From Mycocentrospora acerina (lineage: Eukaryota > Ascomycota > Dothideomycetes > Pleosporales): DNA of 64,000 nt. A program made the translations under genes and the position numbers. Shown here in pieces: positions 12,037 to 23,715 of this stretch. How positions within the stretch are numbered: position 1 is the stretch's first letter; each line of letters starts with the position of its first letter. The DNA lies in the NCBI GenBank assembly GCA_022701365.1, contig JAKUHH010000064.1, positions 62,001 through 126,000 of the forward strand, written 5' to 3'. The notes below the pieces were generated by a model. The model did no database searches and was not told the DNA's origin. It was given only the letters and a program-made list of their open reading frames with translations.

Positions 12037-12683
12037 GTAATACTGGGGTTCGTAATACGCATTAGGGCGCAGTAAACGGCAGTGATCGGGCTATGGTGGT
12101 TATAGGAAGGAAGGAAGAATAAAAAATCTAAGATCCTTGTAATGCTACCCTAATCTTTATTATATGTAGTATTATTATTACACACTTAATAGTAGCTAAA
12201 AGTGTCGCATCCATTTTGTCAGCCAATATTCGTTCACAAGAACGTGAGCGTGAGCGTGAGCATGCAAGCCCTCAGCGCCTACGTAGTCTTCAAGTCCTAC
12301 TCGTCTAATATTACAATAGGTTCCTTCTGATTGTTCCATCACAGATTTCAATCTTACATGTTAGCTTGGGGACGAACTAAATCAGACCCTGCACATGCCT
12401 CATGATTGAGTTGGCCATCTGTTGTGTATATTTGAAGTATCAAATCCAATAATTCTACAGTCGCAACGGCTTCGAAATGCTGCACATATACTGTCACAGC
12501 CAAAGACCAATTGATCTCTGGCTGTGAGGCTAGAAGATCGATATAATATACTCGATGTTTCTCTTTTAAAGTAGAATTTCATAGCCACTTGTAATTCAGA
12601 AATCTTTAATACAAAATGTTTTCTCGCAACGTCACAGGTAATGCAGCTATGATTTACATACTTTATATATGCAGCTCTCTCAT
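12037..12683. other. Intergenic region downstream of the GH17 gene
   Basis: This stretch separates the MFS remnant from the 3' end of the GH17 gene. It contains a short GTGAGC tandem run (about 12243-12260) and otherwise no recognisable gene or RNA. The part nearest 12683 should include the GH17 3' untranslated region. Confidence 0.5.
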
Positions 12684-13671
12684 TTAACAGGTCAAATCAA
12701 AGTACGGTGTGTTACTATCCAGCGGTGTGAGAGCAAAAGAAAGATCTGTCTGCGCCACGTTTGCATCCTTCAGTGTATACCAAAAAGTATTGCGGGTACC
12801 GAAAAGCGAGCAACCAATCTCATCCCAGTAACGCTTCGCATTGTCGAGAGAAGCTACAGCAGAGCCAGAGTTCGGTCCAACTGGTGTATTTGTTAGCTTG
12901 CGAACGCATTGTTACCATGGCGTAATAATTTTTACCTCGTGGCCAACCCGTCTCTGTAATCCAAACCGGCTTCCCGCTTGATACACTCTCCGTCTGCCCA
13001 ACAGCTGTGTACAAGTTCTCGCGGGCTTGATCAATCGCATTAGGCTTAGTGGTCTCGAAATACGGGAACGAGTTATGTCCAAGCCAATTGACCGTGTTTG
13101 CAACACCACGATTCTCAGGCAGGATCCATGCGGTCCATGTATCAACGTGGCCAATAGGCTTATTCTCGAGAGGTGTACCCTTTATCCAATCTCGCATCCA
13201 ACCAATGTATCCCTCAATCTCCGAGCCAGTAGCTCCGACACCAGCGTTGTTGGCAACACCCTGCGCGCTGCTGCGGTACAAATCTTCAGATCCAACGCTG
13301 ATTCCGATGATCTTGTCTGTGAATTCAGTGCCGAGCTCTTTCGCACCACGAATCAACGCGTTCAGCTCATTTTGGTATACGTCACGACCTGCACTAGCCC
13401 ACAGTCCTACAAGAATAGAAGTTTGGGTGTCGATGGCAGCTCGAAAGGCTTCAATAGGGTCAGCAACAGAGCCACACTGAATGGACGTATAGAGGCGAGC
13501 TGTATTGAAGCCTGTAGCTCCAGGAAGGCTTTTCGCATCATTAAAGAAGCGGACGAAATCATTGTATCTGCGGCACGATCCGTCGGCATTTGTCGAGCCA
13601 TAGTTGAAGCCCTTGCTCTGCGCAATGACGGCTGAGGACAAGGAGAGAAAAACTGCAATTTTCGACCACAT
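12684..13671 (-). CDS. Secreted GH17 endo-beta-1,3-glucanase / glucanosyltransferase (BGL2-like)
   Basis: Exon 1 (13671-12936) and exon 2 (12880-12684) join across a 55-nt intron (GTAAAA, branch GCTAAC, CAG), giving 310 residues. Residues 1-17 form a signal peptide ending at 'AVIAQSKGFNYG'. The GH17 catalytic pair is visible: the acid/base in 'GISVGSEDLY' (E129) and the nucleophile in 'VWITETGWP' (E240). Exon 2 contributes 'AKRYWDEIGCSLFG' and the terminal 'YFDLTC', typical of the family. There is no C-terminal Ser/Thr stalk or GPI signal, so it resembles BGL2-type enzymes that act free in the wall rather than anchored forms. The expected role is cleavage or transfer of beta-1,3-glucan during wall remodelling. 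The exon junction restores an unbroken family alignment, so the model is secure. Confidence 0.93.
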
Positions 13672-16600
13672 AATGGTTAAAAACTAGAGAAAAAGAATAA
13701 TAGAGACACAGGTCCAACAGACGAGTTCGAATCGTGAAGACAAAGGTTCGAATATAGGCTCAACGAAAAACAATTTGCCCCCAGCGCATCATCATTTTCT
13801 GTGGGCTAACCCACATGACGTATTGAGGCTCGTATGTTCCGCGCCAAGGGCTGTTGAGTGTCGATCTGCCGAACGCCGTCAATATTGACAAAAATCATGC
13901 TGGCCATTGTGGGGAGCGCTCTTCCAATTTGGGCCGTAAGCAAGCTGTCATTCGATGAGGGGAATATTGTGGTCGTATTCGATGTTGTGATGTTGCGGAG
14001 AACCTTGGAAGTTGCTGCGCACATGGCTTAAGGTCTGACTTTCCACGCGAAAGGAGAGCGCAGACTTGTGAAGTCAAAGCGAGCGCTCGCGTTGTCACGT
14101 TGGCCGTCAAGACTTCTCTTTGGGTGAATTACTTTTATCACGTTACAATTGGTGAGACTCGCGATGCTTTTGAGGATTGCGTTTTCTCTACATAATTGAC
14201 ATCATTCTCTGTCAGCCAACGCTGGCTGCTATCACGTGTGTGAACACGTGAGCACTCAACTCCTAAATAGTCTCTTATTTCTGTACTTTTTATAATACAA
14301 TAAGTTCTTCCTTCAATTGTTCCTTCAGAACCTCAAAGAAGAATGTGAGGTGACTTCTAAATCAACTGCACCAGAAACTAATGCGTCAAATACATCAATC
14401 GACATACCCTGTGAAGCGCCTTGAGCTTGAAGTCCGTTTGTAGCACTCCTGAATAAACCTGCACTGGTAGAAGAAGTATTAAATTGTCGAAAAGGAGACT
14501 GAAAAAGCCGAGCGATTTAATGCTCTGCAAACAGACCTTTTAGCAAGTGTGGCCAAAGCAAAAGCGAAATTAAAGATGCTAGGCATGATTTCAACAGGGC
14601 AAGGATGACCAAGAGTTGGCTAAAATATTACTGTACAACAGTACTATTAGCGACAAAGATAACAAGAATGGTTACCATAGTAACGCCATTCATTTTGAAC
14701 GCGGTCTTGGAAATGCTTCAAAATTTGAAAAATTGCAGTTTTCAATTATTGAGCAAATTGTTAGTATATTCTAGAAACCATTTGACAGGTCAATAAAACC
14801 GTCCATGTGTTTGTGAATATGAATCCCATGAAAATGGGCACACCACAAGCAATTACTGTAACGAAAAAATCCCGATTGATATTAGAAAGACAATTGGTGC
14901 ACCCCTCATTCACAGAAAGTCTCGATAGTTATTTGTAGGCATACAGCCTGAACCTGAGGAACCTCTACTGTATGCCTTCAATTTCAAAAGGTAGTAGTCT
15001 CTATCAAGAACAGGTATCCTACTAAAGTATTAATTTATTTGAGGGAATTGATTGATTGACCTTGAAATGCGGAAGAAAAGCATTGAATAGTAATTATTGG
15101 TCTTCAACATAGATTGTCTGATTTATAGTTGAAGACATTCGATGCCATTTTAAAGTGCATGATGACAGTATCGTGGTAAGGAAGTGGCTTGCCGGCCGAT
15201 GAATTCTCAAGAGCTGTGGTTTTCATCACGAAGAAAGCAGCCCATTTTAGTGAGGTTGCATATGAATATAGAAGACTGACAAGAAGAAAAAAGTGAATCC
15301 TACAGGAACTGTGCGACTCACCTTAGGCTGCTACCTATGTTGTCATCTTGCAATATCCTAGTACAACATATGAAACACACAGCAATGTGATTGTAAATCT
15401 TCAAACAAATCATCTTTAGACATTTAGCAGCGGAGCGGAGCGGAGCGGAATGGATAAACTTCACCTGTAGCTCGGGGAAATAACGGCTTAACCTTGGGTC
15501 TCAAGTTCCTATAGATCGCCGAAGTTTATGCGAAAGTTCACAAATCTGATAACGCTGGAATTTGGGAATGAAACACAATACTATGATTAGGAGGCAACGC
15601 AGGATTGTGCCTTGAGTTGACCTGGCAACCTTGAATCGCCTCACTCAGACTTAGACCTAAGCTTATACGCGAGCCTCGATTTGAGCTCTTACACAATTCT
15701 TAAGTTTCACTTTAACCCGGACCTTGATTCATGATATTGCTCAACTTGTAGGAAGAATTTTTTTCTATCTTAACAAGATTCAAATTATGTGCGCTCTTGA
15801 CGGTCTTTACGCTTGAGTGCCTCATAGAGCCTCTCTTGTGCATGAATGCGGTGTAAAGTTTGGCCATGAAGTAATATTCAATGATGTTTAACTAAGTTGT
15901 CTTCTTATCTTTAATTTTGGTTAAATGTAGTGTCTGTCATTTTTGTCTGATAGCTGCTTAAGTACCTCCTGGTTCCCGATCCGAGCGCCTCTCGGTTACT
16001 TCCCCTTGGAGCGACTCCGGGATTGCGGTTCAAGTGCTACTCGGACATTTTACTTCAGCTACTCTACCTTTAGTTAATAGTTGACCTTACCAATATATGC
16101 GTCTTTTCTCTCACAATTAAATTCAGGAACACATTCCTTCAGGAACACATCTAAGGAGGTGGGTAACAATAGATACGAATATGGATAAACTTCGGCACAT
16201 TAATCCTCGGGCCTATATATTGAGAGCTTCCTAAGCAGGCCAAGCTGGGTCGACTAATTTAAATTTCAATAGCAAATCCTGCTGTCCGGAATTGTAATCC
16301 AATTATGAAAATTCGCAATTGGCTTTTGTGCGGTGTTCAGCAGAATTGTGCGCATGAAATTTGAAAGATCTATTTATTCTCTGTAGAATTAAGGCTAAAT
16401 GCCCATTACAGAGCATAAATGAATACTTATTCCAGAGAAATGCTCAAATTAAAGCACGTCATTGGGGGAGCTGTTATCAACTAATTGATCTACAAAGCTA
16501 CATAAATCGAATATGATTTAGCGATCTATTCTATAGTTGCCGGCCTATCTATTAACACACTTTACGTTGGACCCAATACGTACAATAGTTATGCTGGATA

Positions 16601-16740
16601 CCCCAGCAGTATTGAAACAGTAGTATGGCCAGGGTTGGCTGTTAGAGTGGATGGGGTTGCCCAACTATTGTCAAGGAAAAGGTTAAAACATTGAAATACC
16701 CAACCCTTCTGTGACATCTTGGTTAGTATTTCATCCCATA
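13672..16740. other. Intergenic region between divergent GH17 and peroxidase genes
   Basis: The two flanking genes are divergent, so both promoters should lie here. Most of the 3 kb shows no recognisable gene. A coding-like fragment is described separately (14330-14790). Small local repeats include GGAGC units near 15436 and a direct repeat of CAGGAACACAT near 16128. Confidence 0.5.
14330..14790 (+). pseudogene. Possible decayed coding fragment, unidentified
   Basis: Three successive frames read like protein rather than noise. The first is a Thr/Ser-rich piece ('SKSTAPETNASNTSIDIPCE'). The second is a charged helix ('KAERFNALQTDLLASVAKAK'). The third reads 'DDQELAKILLYNSTISDKDN' followed by 'FEKLQFSIIEQIVSIF'. 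They lie in different frames and are separated by stops. I do not recognise the family; the middle part could form a coiled coil. It could equally be chance, so this is a weak call. Confidence 0.3.
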
Positions 16741-17547
16741 ATGCAACTTTTTAACATTTTTACTCTTGGCATCTTTGTCAGCGGCATCACCGCGCTTCTC
16801 ACTGAAGCCGAATATCCCTTTCGCGCTCCAGGACGTGGAGATCTGCGATCGCCATGTCCAGCATTGAACGCGGCCGCCAACCACGGTCTGCTCCCTCGCT
16901 CTGGCCGTGATATCGATCTCGCAACAGTCGGGAGGGCGGTTTTGCTGGGGTACAATATGACGTACGAGACGATGCTGGTGATAGGAATTCCGAGCCTGCA
17001 GACTTCAACGACAGGCAATGCGTCAACATTCCACTTGAGCGATTTGAAGCAGCACTGGCCCCAGGCTGTGGAACATGATGCGAGTCTGTCAAGAACGGAT
17101 GCGTACTTTGGAGGGAAAGGTGACTTTAGTAAGGTGGCTTGGAAGAGAACATTGAAGAGTTGGGGGAATATCGAGATTGTGAATGTACGTAAGAATCGAA
17201 TATGCATTGTTCAGCGTATGTACAGGATCACTAACGAGTTTTTGGGGTCTTAGATTGCAGCAGCAGCGAGAGAGATCAAGGACCGCTTTGCATACGGTAA
17301 AAAGTATAATCCTACATTCAACGGAACGTTTGCTAGGGTGCCCTCATTGCTACAGTATGGACTGATGCTATCGACATTTGGGAACACCGTAACTGGGGAT
17401 GGCAACTTAACGCTCATTCGATATTGGGTTGAAAAGGAGAGATTACCGCTAGAGCTTGGGTGGCAACCGTCAAAAGTTGAGCTTACATTGCCGAGAAATC
17501 AACTTCTTGCTGGGAATATTTCTACGCGGTGGGATTCGCTTGAATGA
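16741..17547 (+). CDS. Secreted heme-thiolate peroxidase (chloroperoxidase / unspecific peroxygenase family)
   Basis: Exons 16741-17184 and 17254-17547 flank a 69-nt intron (GTACGT, branch CTAAC, TAG), giving 245 residues. The ATG at 16741 is preferred over an upstream ATG at 16711 because it places a clean signal peptide ('MQLFNIFTLGIFVSGITALL') at the start. The proximal Cys ligand lies in 'PCPALNAAANHGLLPRSGR' (C39). The metal/acid-base motif 'EHDASLSRTDAYFG' (E111, H112, D113) follows. Length fits the short-type family. These enzymes use hydrogen peroxide to halogenate, peroxidise or oxygenate organic substrates outside the cell. 'NMT', 'NAS' and 'NGT' are candidate N-glycosylation sites. 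The final 98 codons, from the second exon, continue the frame to a stop without interruption. Confidence 0.92.
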
Positions 17548-20500
17548 ATACTAAGAGAACAGGGCGAATGAGCTTAAAGACCAAAAACAGCTGCTTGACA
17601 AGCTCTAATATACCAGCAACAAGCTGGATTTACTTTGGTGTTGCTAAATATAGACGTGCGGCAGATGTAGGTATAATAGGCCTCGTTGCTCTGCCGTAAA
17701 TCACGTATTGGTGCTCAGAAAAGAGTAACTGTTATCCTGAACTAGATTGAAACAGCTTTAATTTTTAATTAAGGTATTTCTTTTATAGAGAATGTCTTGA
17801 TTCTTCCTTGTCAAGAGTATAGCTTTGTATTTTGTAGAGTTATATGGGGAGAGAAGTTCTGGTGGAAAATCCACTTTGGCATTATCTTTAACAATTAAAA
17901 ATGCACATATTTAGAGGAAAATATGAAATTGGATCTGGATCAAGACTCATGTGGACTTGTCGTAGGCCAAGGGATTTTGTCTGGGGTCATCTTGACTCAG
18001 ATGCACATTTGGAGAGAAGATGAGTCGAAGATGGTTACCTTGAAGCTATTTCCTTTAGTATGCTTAGCCTAATAATATCTGTTGATCATAAGAATCTAAG
18101 ACTCCTCCCAATGCTTGAATTGAAATTCACTCTGAGTGAAGGCAAGCAGAACAACCTACTGAACCTTGTTTTTCATCTCGATTTTATTAACTACGTCGTT
18201 GGCTTGTAGCAATTATGGAAATTCTTCTCAACAAGCCAGACAAGCCAGCCTGGGGCCTGAGCTTGGCCGGCTTGAGGATAAGCAGGCGTCAGATTAGCTA
18301 CCTTAAGGCTTAGTACCTAAAAACAGACAGCTTAGCTTAGTAAGCTTGCTACTTAATCAAAATCAGAGTAAGAATCATTGGTAGTAATTAAAGTGCTACC
18401 TTATTGCTGATAATAAAATAAAGAAGACATAGCTCAAAGGAATTAAATTTTAACTAGATAGAATATAAAATGCCCCTAAAACATTCTCTCTAAGCATGCC
18501 TACTTCTAAAAAAGACATGCTAAAGCTTATCCCTGTTAATTGTATCAATCTTATGAAGTTTTTCTGAATTTATAGCTGAGCATGAGTAGAAATTTCTAAT
18601 ACTTGGTTTAGCTGGCTTAAGGCCTTAAGCCTTATGTCAGCCCAGCCAGCCAAGCCATCTCATCAAGCCGGCTTGTAGTTTAACAAGTCTGACTATGGAA
18701 TTAATGAGTCTTGAACATTAATGTATGTCACATGTTGTCCTTGTATTCACGCCTTTGTCTGAGGATGGAAGTTTCAATTAGACGGTGTCTCTCAGTATAT
18801 AAAGTTTTAGTGGGAAGACCCCAAAGCCTTGTTGTTTGGCCACCCGAAGTTGTCCGGACAGTCGATGTATGAAAATTACAAGATCTTGATGACCTTTGGG
18901 GTCTGGATTTCTCAAAGAAAGGAGTGTAAGGAGGTCAACTCTAGCCCAAACTCTTCTGCACCTAGTTCTGGCCTGGTATCTGTTAGCATTGAATGACTGT
19001 AAAGTTACCTGAAGTATTAGTACTTATATATCTTAATAGAGTTATGCTTTAGTTTTGAATAGTCAGAATGTAATAGTGAAAAAAATCACTAGACTCATTG
19101 TTCTAGGGCTCTGTCAGCTTTTCGATGCTGTCTACACACCTCGGCGAAATTCAAAGAAGAATGTAAGTTTTACATACAGATAACATATATTCTAGCTAAA
19201 CTAGATTTTTAACCGGAAGCCTGAGATTGTATGTAGTATTAGAGAATTTCTGATCAAAATTGCTGGGATGAAAACAGGGGCAACTTGCCGCTATCTTTAT
19301 AACGTGCGAAGAATCATAGACGTCTAATTTGAGGGATGTTACAACATTCTTTAGTAGAGACTGAATTGAATAACGCAGAGTGGCTATAGGTATTTAATTG
19401 CCAAGAAAATGTTAGAAGGCTGAGTTGGTTGAAATCAACAAAGAGCCTGGCATCTGACTGAACTGCTTTAGGGCTACATTTTGATTGAGTGAGATCATCT
19501 ACCATGTCGCTTAATACTAAAATCCTCGTTTAACTTTGCTAGCCAGGAATCTCGGCCAAGACACGATAGATTACGTACAGAGACACTACAAAACATAACA
19601 TTACCTAAAACAAGGGGAGAAGCATCTGAAAGACATTACACATACAAAAGGTCAGATATTAGAAGATAAAATAGATAAAGCTTCTTACAGGCTAATTTTA
19701 GACGAAAACAGACTCAAACAAGCCGTATGTTTAGAAAGAAAACAGAATCATGGCTTTGCGGCCAGATTGTTCCGTGAAATCGTCTGTGTACTACCCGTCC
19801 CGTGTGGTATAACGTATGCAGGAACGCGAAGTTTGCGTGTTTCCGCCTATATCCAGATAAGCTGAAGAACATGCAAGCCGTGCATAGAGGCTACCAAATT
19901 TTCATCTTAGGATAAACTAAAAGAGTACTAACTGGAGATGTCCAAACCAACTTCATTATAATCGTTTGGGATCCACACCACTACACATCATTCTCCTTCT
20001 TAGGTGGCTTAAACATTAATAATCAATAACCTCCTAATACCACGTAAATTGAATAAACGTCTAGTATGCCCATCAGTCTTTTACCAACATTGGCGACGCT
20101 AAGTCGCGCTCTATGATTTTAGTTATTGGCTTTGGTATTTTGTCAAGCTGCTGTCAATCAATACTAACGTTGTGACTATTTTATCTGAAAAACAAAATTA
20201 AACCCATGCAAAATTAGTGCTACTGCTTTTTCATGTGTTTCATCTAATAGTAGCTCAGAAAATTCTCCTAAATCAAATTCTATAACAAGTCAGACTAGAT
20301 AAGCGTCGTCAGTCATCACAAACGGACCGGCCTGAAAAAAGGATTTGACAGGCGAGACTTCAATGTTGAAATTTCACGGAAGTAGCGGTAGCTCCTTCAC
20401 AGGAAGCGCATCTGAGTGGGTATATAAACGTATGAAAATATCCAAAAAAACACAGTTTAGCTTAAGGCTCGTAATACTACTACAGTAACCCTTAACAATC

Positions 20501-23063
20501 TCAGCTTTGTAACAAATCCAGAACAAATAAGAGTCTCGGATTCTTAGATAATCACGATACTCCTATTTAAGAACTTTAGAATGGTCCTTAGGTGGGACAA
20601 GATTGTCAGGTCCTAATCGCAATAACTCTAAGGGAGATGAAAAATAATAGAATATTAGTTAAGCAGACTTGCAGAGTGACTGAGGCAAGTTTTGAAGATT
20701 CCCTAGTCTTAGTTTCAGCAACAGAATCAGAAGCCTTGATGTGACTAAAACCTTTCAGAAAGCTATTTTACTTAGATCTAGTAAATCCTCTATATAAAAC
20801 CAACAGAAAGCAATTAACATTGTAGCAAATTTTCGATCCATGAATTTGATCAGCTAATATCTCTAATAAACTGAATCGTTCTCAAGTTTTGTGTTCTGTT
20901 ACGCCAGCCTGCAATATATATACCCTCTAGCCTTAGCAGCAAGAAGATCGGCCTTTTTGTAGCTTCACATGTTGTTAAACCTAGAAAATTCAAATAGGCG
21001 TCTTCTCTAGTCAAAGCAAAGAGAACAGCGAAAAAGTTCAAAGAAGTTGAAATTCAATCCGAACGAAGTTTAAAAGCATCAAAGCCGTTAAGATAAATTG
21101 TTATTCAAATCCTGCTTCTAAATGCAGGGGCTCCAAACCTTGGATACGATTAAAATTGAAGTGTTACTACTTTTCTGATGCATCTCACGAAGAGGAAATG
21201 AATTAGATATCACAATTTAACTTGTTTCTTCTTCCTGCATAATTCGAACGAAAAATAGTTTATTGATACTATTTTATGGAACGTTTAGAATTGTCGTAAT
21301 AGCTACAATCGCGATCTTTGAACAGGCGAAGTAGATTTTAGAGAATGGCTAGGAATAATTGATAAATCAACAGAGACTTAGCCGCATTCTACAGCTCCAA
21401 AGGTTCCTTTGCAAAATCGAGAATGGTGAGACTTCCCTAAAATCTTCAATATAGACTATAGATAAGAATGAACTGACAGATCATGTGCTATAACTAATAA
21501 CGCTTGACGAGGTCAAATCAAAGCAGTTAGAGTCTTTGAGATCTTACACAGGATTTTCTTTAGATCGAAGGGTAGTAATGTAGGTAAGTCCTTGACAACA
21601 AAACTCCTGTGTGATCGCGCAATGACACTGCACTTTAACTTCTAGAGTAAAGGTTCTACTTATGTAAAGCCGACTGTTTATAAGCCAATAAATCCCCTCT
21701 AGAGCGCATGCAGCAAACAAATAAAAAAGTTCCGTTTAAGCAGAATAATTAGTTAGATTGCCGCGCAGTACAACTGTTTCTAGCTGAAAAAGCATGGTCT
21801 TGTTCTGTCCTGCTATTTCCACACATTTTGTCTTTACTCATGCTTAATGTCTATTGGAAGCTTGAAATTCGTATTTGTGGAATCTAAGATAAGATTCTAA
21901 GTATTTTACAGCCACACGGAGAAAACCGATTTAAAACATTGATTGTTATCTGCACTATTTAAGTCTTCTAGACCACCTTGACTGTGAAACTGTTTCAATA
22001 AATAACCAAGACATCAAAGAGGCCTACTTTAAGACAAATTGTAAAAACAAGTCAAAAATTTGTATCCCGCCTTAGCAACTTAAATTTTGCTGTTGCAATC
22101 ATTCTATACTGTATCAAATACGTTTATTACAATTATCAGAAACTAAACAGATTCCTATTTGTCACAAAACAGAGCCCTGCTCACGAACCTCACCTACAAG
22201 CCACGCTCATGGGCCTCATCTACGTGGCCTCTCCTTGAAACTTGGCACGCTCTTGGCACTATCAGAGGAGTAACTGATACTCCTCTGCTCTACATATGGA
22301 GTATCTATTAGATTCTTCCTAGTCTGACCAATACGCTAAGTAACCACACTTACTGCGGTCTTTCTTAAAAATTTAAAAGGGGCTTTACACACATAAATAG
22401 ATAGAACAGTGATCTATCCAATAAATCTTCTTAATACTACTTTTGCATCTTCTTTTCTTTCTATACTACCTTAGTAAGGTAGAATGCGTAATTGCAGAAC
22501 TCACTTCAAATATGTAGCAACCAGGCATACATGGTATATTGGCTAGAATAGTAGTGCCTCGACAAATGTTTTTCAAACTTGTTGTCTTACATTTTCAGCC
22601 GGGCGAACGAGAAAGTCCATGAAATATTAAACTGCAGAAATGCTCATTTACAATTCAAACTGACCCGTAAAACTATACCATGAGAGGTTCGGTAGCACAA
22701 GTAATAGCAGTTAGCTGCAGTGGAAAATCTGATTTGAAAGTAGTCATTGACCTTATGATGAACTCTTAACTCAATTTCAACACGACTTACAGCTACAGCC
22801 AGCCGAAAGCTTCTTTACGAATCTGAAACCTCAAAGTGTGAATTTAACCACTGAACTATTCATAAATATCTTTAGATTAAGTCTTGAGCATCGCATTTGC
22901 CAATAAATGTTCTTGGGCCAAGCAAGGAAGATGCGTTGCGACTGAGTATGATGATCGCCCATTTGGCTTTTGCAAGAGCGAACATTTTTTGATTATAGTC
23001 GACTGAAAGGATTCAGTGTAACAGTTTTAACCATCGTGACATATAATAAAGAGACTATAAGCC
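17548..23063. other. Long gene-free region
   Basis: About 5.5 kb without a supportable gene. It contains one hAT-like MITE (18221-18692). Some minus-strand segments around 20850-21130 read like protein ('LTREDAYLNFLGLTTCEATK') but are cut by stops on both sides, and I cannot name them; they may be transposase debris. Around 22180-22490 a compact block holds a perfect 19-base hairpin (AGGAGTAACTGATACTCCT, near 22265) followed by CT-rich DNA, which could be an old LTR. No tRNA was seen. Confidence 0.45.
18221..18692. mobile_element. hAT-like MITE, 472 bp
   Basis: Both ends are rich in AAGCC/GGCTT motifs in inverted orientation: the left end starts ATTCTTCTCAACAAGCC and the reverse complement of the right end starts TCAGACTTGTTAAACTACAA. 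The element is flanked by TTATGGAA (18213-18220) and CTATGGAA (18693-18700), an almost perfect 8-bp direct repeat, the target-site size of hAT transposons. The interior is AT-rich and non-coding. The inverted ends match only imperfectly. Confidence 0.5.
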
Positions 23064-23715
23064 TTATCTACAATTATTTGCTTCACCACTAAACGTGCAT
23101 GGCTCTTCGACCTGATCAGGAGTCCACCCTACGCATTCGGGACGGCCAGGAGTTCCATATGACTCGCACTTGCCAGCACTGAAGTTTAGTGTACAGGTCT
23201 GTGCATTTGCATCTTCAACCTGACAAAGAGAGAATCTGTATAGCTATATTAGCAAATTGAAAAGCAGGAATAGCTCAATCATGACCTACGTGTGCGGATT
23301 TGAATTATTCACGTAACAGTCAGTCCCTGGGTTCTTGATGGTGCATTCCCCATTTAGGAAAAAATACACTAATTGACCACGTTGAGTGACTCGCGACTTA
23401 GAGTGTTAGCAAAAGCACCAATCTCTAGTTTATATAGAAACTTACAACGAGTGTATCTTTGTCTCTGGGAGTGCGGCCATTTAGACACGAGGAGGGAAAT
23501 TCCTCCTTCGTAGTAATATTGTAGTTGCCATCAATGAGAGCATTCAAATCAACCTGTGTTTCTCTTACACTTAGCCTAGTGCCATCAGGGCACCTGAAGG
23601 GTACTTGAGTACGCCAGGTTGATGTACTACAACCTCCAGCATTGTTACAAAGATTTTGATCCCATGCTGCGACAAGGACGGGGATAGAAATAGCGATGAA
23701 AGCAAGAGAATGCAT
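23064..23715 (-). CDS. Small secreted 12-cysteine protein
   Basis: Three exons (23715-23446, 23396-23290, 23235-23064) give 182 residues. Intron 1 is 49 nt (GTAAGT, branch GCTAAC, AAG). Intron 2 is 54 nt (GTAGGT, branch GCTAAT, CAG at 23236); a TCAG 14 bases further on would break the frame, which fixes the acceptor. A signal peptide ('MHSLAFIAISIPVLVAAW') is followed by a mature part with 12 cysteines spread over all exons, enough for six disulfides. Other motifs are 'FRCPDGTRLSVRE', 'LIDGNYNITT' and 'GTPGRPECVGWTP'. No catalytic motif is visible and I do not recognise the family. Size, secretion and cysteine density fit an effector-like or apoplastic protein, which is inference only. An ATATAAG box lies about 87 bases upstream of the start. 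Confidence 0.75.

Noticed and set aside
12912..13658. Several long frames overlapping the GH17 gene on both strands
   Set aside because: They overlap a complete GH17 protein with catalytic residues and proper splicing; they are frame shadows.
13720..13760. tRNA-like GGTTCGAAT motif
   Set aside because: Only a T-loop-like word is present; no acceptor, D-arm or anticodon stem could be built around it.
22150..22500. Copia-type LTR ending near AATAAATCTTCTTAATACTA
   Set aside because: The hairpin and CT-rich tail are suggestive, but no second copy, inverted ends or coding remnant was found nearby.
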